Source of the DNA: Actinernus sp. WN-2022
Lineage: Eukaryota; Cnidaria; Anthozoa; Actiniaria; Actinernidae
Direction: 5' to 3'
Length of the DNA stretch: 64,000 nt
Assembly: GCA_030867875.1 (NCBI GenBank)
Contig: JAOWCC010000936.1
Coordinates: 76,541,032 to 76,605,031, forward strand
A program made the position numbers and the translations under genes. Under the pieces are notes generated by a model. It worked only from the letters and a program-made list of their open reading frames with translations, searched no databases and had not been told where the DNA came from. Below are positions 22,821-34,800 of the stretch, in pieces (the stretch's first letter is position 1; each line of letters begins with the position of its first letter).

Positions 22821-25800
22821 TCAACTCGTCTTCTTCCTCAGTTTAAACGTGAGCGGCTCCGCGTTAGGGTTCATCGCATAAAACACGTTACAGTAGTCAG
22901 GAAGGACTAACTCGTCTGTGATGAGAGAAATGATATCAAGAGAAGTTATGCGCCCGATACAACTTACGGTTAGATTTAGGGGAGGAATCTGTCAAACTCT
23001 ATATTTCTCTGATGACTGAGTACACTTATGGACTCAGCCAGAGCGCGCGTTGGGACTGGTTTCATAACTAAGGGACTCTTTTGCCTGTTTAGTTAGTTCT
23101 ATTTCTTACACAGCGTACTTGGTCATATATCTGAACGGGAAAATGTTTGAAAGAGGAATTACTAACCCTAGTCCTAACAACTATGCAGAAGAAGACAGGA
23201 CGCAGCGGCTCTCAGATAGTGAAAGTGAAAGCGAGGCGAAAAGAAAGAAGAGGGAGGATTGGGCCTCGCTTCTCTTTCGCCATCTGAAAGCCGTACTACA
23301 TGGTGTACACGGTAAAGCGTACACGATAAACCGTACACGGTAAAGCCAATACGGTAAAGCGCGCAGTGTAAAGACGAACACTTCCTTTCTAGTCAAATAG
23401 GAAATAAACAATGAGAAAAGGCTGCGACAAGTCAATGCTAACCCTCCCCCATGGGAAGTTTGACCTGCGTGTACTTTTGTGGAAAAAACAAAGACTTGGC
23501 ACTTTGAAATTTCTTATTTCTCGACGATAATAACGAGGAAGAGGTAGATGGGATGTTTACACTGGGACTCGGTTTAGCAAACTTACGCCAACAGTGCAAT
23601 GTCCAAAATAGTGCGCTCTAACGAACTCCAGTTTGTGAGATTTAGCGGATTAAATTAAGTTACTTATTGTTAAAAACTCTTGTAATTCAGTTATTTGAAG
23701 ACTTACTTCCATTGTGTAGCTGCTGTACCAGGCAGTAGTACGAGGGCTCATCTTCTAAACAGTGTTTAGCCAAACACGTACGGATTACGATCGACGTACG
23801 CTCGTCATTTGTTAACTAGAAAATAAATCGGACATTACTTGTTAGTTTCTTACTCTTACATGTTTAGTCACGTTAGAGGCTATCGATCTTGCCAACCGAG
23901 ACAAAGGAGAGAATGACGGAATCAAGTTATTATTACTCGGGCTACCTGTGGCGCCCGGGTCTTCAATTCGGCTCTGTGTCTTACTTCGGGATTTTTCGTA
24001 GTCGCAAGTGAGAAAGTTGCATACTGCTATTTTCAGTTGAGCGCGCCGCGCGCTACTTGTGGGGTGTTCCAGACATGATGTGATTGGTCTGTTCTCAGCT
24101 GTCAATTAACGGTTTCATATCACATGAACTTGGCGTTGACAACACATGTAAGTCGATTTTATTCAGAGCGCAATGAAGGTAGAACATAAGAACTCCAATT
24201 TGTTGAAGATCGTCAGAAGTGAGATTACTGGTATGGCCACTTCTCGTTGGTGAAGGATTTTCAGTAAATTCGGTACAGAATTTTGTGTTGTCAACACCAA
24301 GTTCATGTCCTATGAAACCGTTAATTGACAACTGAGAACAGACTAATCACATCATGTCAGGAACGTCACAAAAGGGGCGCGCTCAACTGAAAATAGCAGT
24401 ACTAGGTCCATGTGGGAAGGAGACTTCGGTAAACCAGTATTTATCGTAAACTTGTATATAATTATTCTAATGAACGAAGTCGTTGACTTTAAACACATTT
24501 TTTTTTTATTGCTGTCATTTGTGCTTTGTGAAGAGCAAAATACACGATAAATAGTAGCGTTAACCGAGCGGGCATGTAGAAGTTTGTTTGAAGAATGAGC
24601 TCTGAAAATGAGATATCTGCGAGTCTGGCCACGGCTAGCCTGCTACACCAGACGTATTTTTCCACTCTCATAAATTCGAAAAAAATGGTATAGCAGACTA
24701 AGCCACGGCCGACTGGCTAGGATATAAAAACAGCAAATTGTGGAGTAAAACGAACGAAAATCTACCAAATGTCGGCGACTCACCCATACACCTTTGTACA
24801 AAATTCCACTGGAGGTATCGCTTTCCAGGCTCACGCGGATTATGCGGCCAGTTTCCATATCCCGAGGACTGGTACCAGGTCGAGGTAGCGAGAGAGTGAG
24901 CCTGTTGAGGGACAGCGGTCTCGACGTCTCAGGAGAGTTAAGAGGTTGAGATCGAAAACATGGAGACGAGGCTCGGTTCCAAGGAATTGCCAAACACTTT
25001 GCAGTGGCTGTCTCTGACCCGGAAGATATCCCGGACGAAGATGACGAGGAAGATGAACCCGAATTCTATGATGGAATGTAGAACAAACATTTGGAGATTT
25101 TTCTGTGATATACAGAAGAACGGTACCCCAGTTCAGGCTTACGAATGGGACTATTGTAATTTTGCGGTAGACGTTTTTTGAAGGTAACCAAGCCTCAGCC
25201 TCCGATGTATGGAGGCTGGAGTTGACCCTGCAATGATACAAACCCTCTTTCTATGAATGTGGATAGATTTTGATTATAATACTAACTAGATACAAGCCTC
25301 TAACTAAGCTGTCTCAACTCGTGAACCTTAGTGTCACCAAAGGCTTGGTTACCTTTCAAAACTGCGGTCAAAAACAATGAATTGGACAATCGATAGAATA
25401 AATCCAAAATCAAAGAAATCTGCACTTACTTTTTTAAATGCGTAATAGGACAACACTGCTTTTAGAGATGTTATTCAAGTTTAGTATTGGGACCAAAATA
25501 TAAAGAGTATTTTTGCTCACATTTCGTTTGTGTCTGGTGAGAACTGGCGAAGCTTCTGTAGACTTCGATTCTTGATGTGTCCCAACGATGCTGTCCGGAG
25601 ATAAGGAAAGACTGGCGATATCTGGCTCACTGCGCATTCTCCTACATTAAATTAGAATAACAATGAAGTACAGATACATATACAGCTATTAGTCAGCGAT
25701 CACCCGCAGCATGTATATAAGAGATCAGCGTACTCGTATCATGCCCATTTCGTGCCAGTCGAGCAGCAACTCGTTGCGATCCCACTCGACATACAATGAC

Positions 25801-28800
25801 AGAGCAAGTGTCCAAGAAAAAACGTGACCGGGGCTCAAACCGTTCTTGTTACGCCAGCTACTGGCTCTTCAAAAGCTCCCCCTTTTCCTCATTCATTCGT
25901 TCGATCATTCGTTCGTTCATTGATTGATTGATTGATTACATTTTCCCGGTGGACTATTGGCGGGATTTCTAAGTCCCCTCTAGGCATGTCTCCAACGTCG
26001 TCAGCGGAAAAACAGTGACGTTACAGGAAGATAGGGATTTACAAATAATTATAATAGAAAAATTATTAAATGTTAATTTAATACTAAAAGTGTTAACTAA
26101 GAACCAGCTAGATGTTGACGTTGCAAGTTACAGACACACTACGATAGATACTATGAAAACTATAAATAGGTATTAAATAACGGTATGGTAGAGCGAAATT
26201 ATCAGATATAGATACTATAAATAAGTATTGACCTAATATTTAGGAAAGATAATAAATCTTCTATGGGTAAGAAAATGAAACTAGCAGTGGCAGACTGTAG
26301 AGACTTCTACCACCATCATGCAATTCCACCGGCTCGGATCTCATGTACACTCATTGTACCAGATGTTTTCCCGAGGCGACACTGGTGGCCCGTATTGTGT
26401 ACAGCTTCGTACTCTCGCCTGATTCTCGCTTCGCAGGGCGAAAAGGGTGCCGTCCTTGCCTCCTCCAAACAAGGTTTCTTTCTTCACTGGGCAATCCCTT
26501 GGGATCTGTGGGCTTTTCGGGTTGTTTGTAAGTAAGTGCCAAGAAAACCTGTATGCTTTTAATAGTTGTGACTGTGTTGATAGTATCTTAGTGCTCAGTT
26601 TTCCAAACGTTGTGCTAACTACTTTAATTGTACAATTAGGGAATTGCTACTCGTTGTACCGTAACTGAAGCATTTATTAAGTTTACATATTCGTTGGTTC
26701 TTTTATTTCTCCTTTCAATTTTATTTGTTATACTATAGGATCATCCCCACGTGGCCCGTCTGTCTGTTACCTCTGTACAGTGCCCGCAGTACAAGCACCC
26801 CAACGATCACTCATTGCGCTTCTGTCAGTCCTGCAGCTATAAAAGAAAAAACCACAGCCAGAGGCCACTGACAACTCAGCTGATGATTTAGCTGCTCTTG
26901 TGCAAGATTAGCCCAGTTGCAAACGCTATCACTCAGCGCTCCGTACGCCAAGTAAAAATCTTCCATAAACCTGGAGTTAGAGAACTTTCTTTATTCTCTG
27001 CCGGATTAAAAAGTCCCTAATAATATACAGTGCCATACCCCGGGACATTTGCCGTTTTCTTATTTGAAAACATAAGAATAGTAAGACACAAGTCCACAAA
27101 CACGGCTGCCCGCACCTTGACCAAAAGGAAACTTTTGCCTGTGTCCTGTTCGTCTTTCGACAATACTGTCGACTCCTATATTGGAAAATTGCGCGCCATC
27201 TTTGCCGCGATTGGCCGTCAAGGTAATTGGGACCCCACCTTTGGCTTAGAGAACCCGGCTGCCTCCTACCTGTCAGCGAAATTCTCAAGTCCGTGACAGC
27301 GGAACAGCTTCAGGCCAGAATTGCGCCTAAACAAGCTACCCCTCTGTTTTTAGACAAGCTACTTTTTGTTATCCAGACACCTTGACCGGAAAATAGCATC
27401 TCCCTCTATCACTCCATCAAACCTGTTTACAGTAGCCAGAGACCGGGCGTTCTTTGTGGCCCTTTTCTTTTCGGCGGATGGAGGTAACGATCTAGGTTTA
27501 ATAAAAAAAAGAAGACATTTGGCACTTCCCCAACGATGACAGGTTTCTAATCAACCACATATGGGGGAAAACCCCTCGCGATGGAGTAGCTTCAAACGTA
27601 TTTGACAGCAGCATCAATCCCTGTGGATGTGACCTCTGAGCTTGGGATGGCTCTGACCAATGGCTGTTTATTCCGCCCCACCACAGCGCCAGGTAATGTC
27701 ATCGGATAAGCAATTCACGAGCAGATCTGCAGAAGCCCGCCTTCGACTTTATTTAAGAGAAGCAGGCATCGGTCAAGGCAAAACCGTCCATAGTTTTAGG
27801 TGTGGGTCTGCGTTATCCGGGGCCCCGCTGGCCGACATCATGGCATCCTATCTCAAACTTTCCGAGGTCCTGCGACCGGGTGGGTCCTCGGATATACTTT
27901 CATCGCCAAATGATGTGCTCACCCCCTCCAGTGATAACTACGTAGAATTAAACAGTATTAAAAACTTTGTTTCAGCCTTTTCCGTACCCGATAATGGCAA
28001 CCCCTTAAAACGGCAGCATTGATCTAATCAGGAGCCCATGTCTAATGTATTCTTTAGTTAGGGTAGCTTGGGACCTTTTTGAGTTTGGGTAGGGAAGCTT
28101 CCGAGACAATGAATCTTTTATCGACTGGGACGACAGCTGGCTCCATTCTCATCTCTATAGCGTGAGGAAGAGCACTGATTGATAAATAGATTACTATTTC
28201 AAACAAAGGTTGCATTGTGCATATTGAATTGCGTGTTGCAAGGCAGACATTCGTTAGTTTTATGGTGTTTGTTTAGTCAAAACTATTCTACATCAGATAT
28301 GGTTCGGAAATATTACAGACAAGACTAGGTTAAAAAAGGGCAAGACTCACCGTAATTTTGTTAATTTACTTCCCTTCTTCAGCTTGATTGATTGCTTTTC
28401 CAGTTCACACGAGAAGTTAAAGCTGTAAAAATAGCAGCTTAATTAGTTTCATTACCTGTAAGCGACATACCACGGATGATTTTGCATCGTAATGTCCTAG
28501 ACTTTTACGAAATTATGACGGCTTTTTCGGTATATACTTCATGGTAGTATTTCGTTCCATATAGTCTCCCTGCATAATACTGTAAAACAGTAGAGAAAAT
28601 GATTATGCAGGGAGCCTATAAGGAACGAAACACTACCATGAAGTATATACCGCTTTTTCCGGCCCGCCCCGTCAAACACGTACGGCCCCCATCACGTGAC
28701 TTTTTGAAACGGGTCATGTGATAAATATGCATATTATAACAATTGTATTATTCGTATTTTCCATGCTCACCTCTCTGCCTCTGAAAACGTGATAATCGCA

Positions 28801-31800
28801 TCAAACGAATGCCGAAACGTCTGGTCTGGAAACAATATGGTGTAATTCTTAGCGGCTTCCTGGAAGAGCTTGATCTGGGCAATGACCTCGAATTCCTATT
28901 AACAACAAGAAACAGGAAGAAGGAACAGTTACTTTGGTCCAACAATTTCATTAAATACCGTATTTCCCCGATTAAGCGCCCTCCCTCAAATAAGCGCCCC
29001 CGGCTCGATTAAGCCCCCCCCCCCCCCTCTCCCGGTACCGTACGGCACTGTAAAAGATTAACAGAAGATGACATTACTTGCGTTTTATTGAAATGAAAAG
29101 TTACGGCATGTCCCTATACGTATAACTAAAGCCTATTTTGGGCTGATAAGGGTTCTATATTAAGCGCCCCCCTTGGCCACATTTTTTTAAATAAGCGCCC
29201 AGGGCGCTTAATCGAGGAAATACGGTATCTCATTCTGTAGTTAGCTCAGTGGTTAAGCGCCGGTCTGTCGTGCGGAAGGTCGCGGATTCAAACCCCTGCC
29301 GGACCAACACTCAGGGTCTTCAAATAGCTGAGTAGACTGAGGTGCTGCCTTTACATAATCCAACAGTAAACGGTTAGACCTTCGCGTCTTCTCGGATAAG
29401 GACGTAAAATCGTAGGACTAAGTAAACAGAGGGCCATGTGGAAGATTGCTGAGCTATTAATATGTTAGCGGTAAACGTGTTACCCTCTATAAAGAAAGTG
29501 CCTTGACTTTGACTATGACTATGACCATGACTTTGACTATGACTATGACTATGACCATGACTTTGACCATGACTTTGACCATGACTTTGACTATGACTAT
29601 GACCATGACTTTGACCATGACCATGACTTTGACCATGACTATGACCATGACTTTGACTATGACTATGACCATGACTTTGACCATGACTTTGACTTTGACT
29701 ATGACCATGACCATGACTATGACTATGACTATGACTATGACTATGACCATGACTTTGACTATGACTATGACCATGACTTTGACCATGACTATGACTTTGA
29801 CTATGACTATGACCATGACTTTGACTATGACCATGACTTTGACTATGACTATGACCATGACTTTGACCATGACCATGACTTTGACTATGACTATGACCAT
29901 GACTTTGACCATGACTTTGACTTTACTTCCCTTTTTTAGGAATAATTTATGTTTTTCAAACAACGACCTTACATGGCTACTGAACCTAGCTGATTGAAAC
30001 TTCATGTTTCTTTAAAGTAACATTACAACAACAAAAAAACTGAGATAAAAGAGAAATATCATGTGAATGTCCTGGGGCTAATCAGTTCAATAAAACTTTT
30101 ACACGAGTATTTTACAAGTCTGGTCATTGTTTATACGCCAGAAATCAATGGCCATGCAAACTTGTAAAATACACGTGGAAACGTTTTATTGTGTGGCCCA
30201 CCCCTACCCCCCCCCCCCCCCCCCCCGATATGCTTTTCAAACTTTATTTCGGTTAAAGTGAACCATTTCAAGTCGCTCTCAATTTCTCTTTAAAAAAAAG
30301 CAGTGCTATTCATCATCCCGAATCTTTGCTATCCTTCTTCAAATTTGTCTCTAATTTTCTCCAGTATACCTGGAGAGCATACTCTGCTAATCTGAGTAGT
30401 TATTTTTGTCTTTTGTCGTGAGCAAGTTGATCATTTGGGTGTTGACATAGCTCCTTTAAATATGATATACTATGCAAGAAAGTCTACAACCTAATCAACA
30501 GCAGCATGCATAGAATTGACAATACAACCTACGTAAAGACGCTGAGGCCCGCTTCAAACGGCGAACATTTCATGCGCCGAATCAAATGCTAATGAGCTAA
30601 ATCTAATGTTATGGTTCATTTGCTAAATATATTATTATGGCTATTGAGCTAAATCTATTGTTATGGCTAATGAGCTAAATCTATTGTTATGGCTAAAGAG
30701 CTAAATCTATTGTTATAGCTAATGAGCTAAATCTATTGTTATGGCTAATGAGCTAAATCTATTGTTTTTAGTTCGCCATCTGAAACAGGTCTAACAAATA
30801 CACCTCCTTACCTTTCTTCTTTTTTCAAAGTTAATCAGCCCATCCTGGAAACACAAACAAATCACAGCAAGGTTATTACTGTGGAGTCCACGACAGGTAA
30901 ACCTAAAATAAATTTCCCCACCTCCAAATTTCCCAACACTCAAAAAGCTGCTAGCAGGCTGTTGTGTTATTTCCGTCATCGATTGTAGATTGTTCTATTC
31001 CTGTTTCAGTTTCAGTTTAATTATATTAATTGTTTAGATCTCCCCAGTTATAATTATGTCACGTCGTATTTTACAGGTGTTATTATAATTTTTAGCATTA
31101 TTAGCGTCATACTTATTATTGAAATTATTATTTGTAACCGCTGGCCAGCACCAGAATTAGCGTTAACTAAATATATAACTAATAATCCTGTGACAAGCAG
31201 GGACAAGCAGGGACAAGCAGAGACAAGCAGGGACAAGCTGAGATAACTAGCCTCGCTTTGATGCCTTTATGAATAAAGACACTTTAGTACCTCAGTGTAG
31301 TCCGCATGTATAGTGTCCAGCATCATTAAGTCGGTGAGGAACGTTCCCAGGTAGGGAACGGTGCCTTGCATAACGCCCTATATCGTACGAGAACAAATAC
31401 ACAGATTACTCTTTAAACACTCGTTTCCCTTATAAGCGGTTCAGCATTTGTTGATCAACAAATGTTGCGACTATTGATCAACAAATGTTGATACAATGTT
31501 GAAAGCGAATCAATATGTAGACTTGCTCCAAGTCGAACTCGCTTAGTCACTGGGTAAGCGATTACTGGGTCAAAAAGCGAGCGCGAGAATCGAAGCGAGT
31601 TCGACTTGTTTCACTTGCAGGAAATTGAATCGGGGGATTATGTTTTGGCGCAAAGACACGTTTCAAGGGCGGAGCATATATTACGCGCCTTTGACAAACT
31701 CTTTATGAGTACACTCAAATTGTAAATACCACATCCACGGTCGACTGACTTGACACGTCAACATACAATGCCTGAAGTATTGACACTTTGTGATTGGGCA

Positions 31801-34800
31801 AATCTTAGTACGTCATAAGCCACGCCTCCGGTTGAAAAATCAACCGGTAAATTTGGCGCGCTGCAAGTGGGAAAAGTCCTTCATGCGGGGGGCTAAGAAG
31901 GACTTTGAGAAAGTCTAATTAATATGTTGAATGATGTTGAACGAAATAGACACACTCTCTAATATAGCTCTTTATCACGTATCGGCCATTTTGGCTACAA
32001 AAAATACTATTGCACTTCCAGCTTCATCTCTGCCTCCTGGGACGCAATAGGGTTGCTGCGTAACTTGTTGTTCGACGTCAACCAATCATATTATCGCTTG
32101 TGATCACGTGACTTTATTGTAGCATGTAATTATTCAATATGGCGGCCGCCATGGAGTGGACTATAAAACAACATCACAACTTATAACACTTGTTGAACGA
32201 CAATTGTTGAACGTTGTTGAACCGTGTATCACAGGCTTTACTGAGGTCATCACCAAAAAGGACGTGCAAGTCTGTGAAGCTTTTGAATGCACAACAGTCA
32301 GCTAGCGTCAAGATGTGTAAAGGGTTGTCAAAAGGGATCGCAAGTTTGCAGAAGTCATTTTATTTGTGGCCAGACTTAATCAAGCGTAAATTTCTCGAAT
32401 CTCGGTGTTCTATTCACATCTATTTGTCTCGTGCAATTGGACATATTGCAGTATCTGTTCCAAGATATGAAACCCGTTCCCGGCCGTTCGCCTGCCTGCC
32501 AAATCTCGCGTGCTCGCCAAATCCCGCGCGCGCCCTAGCCTCAGTGATCCCGCGCGCCCCCTAGCCTTAAGTGATCCAGCGCGCCCCCTAGCCTCAGTGA
32601 TCCCGCACGCCCCCTAGCCTCAGTGATCCAGCGCGCCCCCTAGCCTCAGTGATCCCGCGCGCCCCCTAGCCTCAGTGATCCCGCACGCCCCCTAGCCTCA
32701 GTGATCCCGCGCGCCCCCTAGCCTCAGTGATCCCGCGCGCCCCCTAGCCTCAGTGATCCCGCGCGCCCCCTAGCCTCAGTGATCCCGCGCGCCCCCTAGC
32801 CTCAGTGATCCCGCGCGCCCCCTAGCCTCAGTGATCCCGCGCGCCCCCTAGCCTCAGTGATCCCGCGCGCCCCCTAGCCTCAGTGATCCCGCACGCCCCC
32901 TAGCCTCAGTGATCCCGCGCGCCCCCTAGCCTCAGTGATCCCGCGCGCCCCCTAGCCTCAGTGATCCCGCGCGCCCCCTAGCCTCAGTGATCCCGCGCGC
33001 CCCCTAGCCTCAGTGATCCCGCGCGCCCCTTAGCCTCAGTGATCCCGCGCGCCCCCTAGCCTCAGTGATCCCGCGCGCCCCCTAGCCTCAGTGATCCCGC
33101 ACGCCCCCTAGCCTCAGTGATCCCGCGCGCCCCCTTGCCTTAGTGATCCAGCGCGCCCCCTAGCCTCAGTGATCCCGCGCGCCCCCTAGCCTTAGTGATC
33201 CAGCGCGCCCCCTAGCCCGGCTCAGTGATCCCGCGCGCCCTCTAGCCTCAGTGATTCCGCGCGCGCCCTAGCCTCAGTTGAGAGTTTGTCAAGGTGTGCT
33301 AACCGCCGTGGGACGCGAGTTGCAGCTGACGTTTTGGGCGCTAGCCCTTCGTGAGAGCGTAACAGCATTGTCTCTCACCATTTCAATGAACCGAGACCGC
33401 CGCTTTCTCAGACTGGATTGTTTTCTGTGTCCCGAACCATCCACCTCGGACCACTTCGCCGTCCCTTCCTAAACAACAAAGGCAAAATGCGATCCCCTAC
33501 ATCAGTTAACAGTGGTTACCGGTATACAATGTTTCTTTGAACTATTTTTACGTAAACGAAAAGTGCGCAATAATAGACCACTTTCATAATGGCCTCCCGT
33601 AATTTGCATAATTTGGAAGATTAATCTGTTGAGGGAAACTAATGCTACCACATAAAAGAAAATATTAAAACTAGTAATTGTGTTCAGCTTTAGAGCAATT
33701 TAGAGAATTAATATATTGCTGTTGAGTAATAGGCATTTCTAATGCTGGAAACAAATGTAGAAAGGTCTCCGTTGTTTTTCTCATACAAATCTCTCTAATT
33801 TCAAATGGCTGTAACTTCACTGCTCAAATACTGCCGACATGCTCTTTCACATGGTAATGATCATGTTTGCTGTACATGTGGATAAACTATTGAATATGAC
33901 ATTTTGACGTTTTGTTTGTAATGACTATCGGAGGGGCAGCAGCGTCAAAGATATGCTGTCAAACCTGGGTTGGCAGTCACTACAGTCACGTAGTCTACTA
34001 AATGACTTAGCTATGTTTTATAAGATCAAGTCTGGCGAAGTTAAGATTTTCCAAGTGATTTTCAAATGGTGCGCCAAAAACTAACAGGCTTAAGACCGAG
34101 TTTTTGTCGAGCTAACTGAATGGAGTTTAGCAAAGATTTCACGATATGTGTTTTGCTTTTTGAATGGTGAAAGTTAAATTGGAGTGTTAATCCAGAGCGA
34201 AAATTTAAAACAAAAACTTCTCTCGTCAGGGCTAATGTCTGAATAATTTATATTACACCAAACTTAAGGCGGTTCAATGGCTGACTAAATTTACAAATAA
34301 AAGCAAGAAACTAACTTTGTGCCACGCAAAAACAGTTCTTAGTCAGAGTTTACGTTATTTGTGTTTGTTTGTGACTAATAAAATAGTAATTGGAGTGTTT
34401 ATCCATAGCGGGAATTGGAATTCAAATTAGTCAGCACGGTTCCATGCTAACCAAGTTCTCTCTCTAGCTCTATCTTGCTAAATGGAAAGCGAACCTTGGA
34501 GAGACCCAACATCCGATGCTTGCTTTGATCAACCGCCGTCCACAATCATGGACAAGTCACACGTGTTTCAAAACAGGTCAGTTTACCGGAAAAGAGCTGT
34601 ACGCATGATCTAAGTTGCATTTCGCTAGTCTAATATTGAGCCCACTGTGTTATCAACATCAAGATGGCTGCGGCTGGCGGGGTTGACACTGATTGACAGT
34701 GCGCTAGTGCAAGAACTAGCGTTAGTTCACGTGGGATACACGTCACTTGTTGCCAAGGAAACTTCAGGCATGTGCGACAGAGAAAGCGTCGGATGTTCGC

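Larger units (their letters stand above)
22821..25065 (-). other. RALGDS: RalGDS Ras-association (RA) domain exons 15-17
   Basis: Exon 25065-24784 opens with a Ser-rich run and ends in the first RA strands ([18 protein letters not shown]). Exon 23815-23707 gives [15 protein letters not shown] and [10 protein letters not shown]; the last exon gives [15 protein letters not shown] and ends KLRKKTS. This is the ubiquitin-like Ras-GTP-binding fold. The protein stops soon after it, without the longer basic tail of vertebrate RalGDS/RGL1. Confidence 0.9.

Noticed and set aside
24960..25181. Plus-strand reading ending in an acidic tail ([11 protein letters not shown])
   Set aside because: It is the antisense of the Ser-rich RalGDS exon 25065-24784, whose splice sites, phase and RA-domain start show that the minus strand is coding.
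29487..30005. Long ORFs on both strands (Thr/Met and Val/Lys rich)
   Set aside because: Products of the stop-free hexanucleotide array, not genes.
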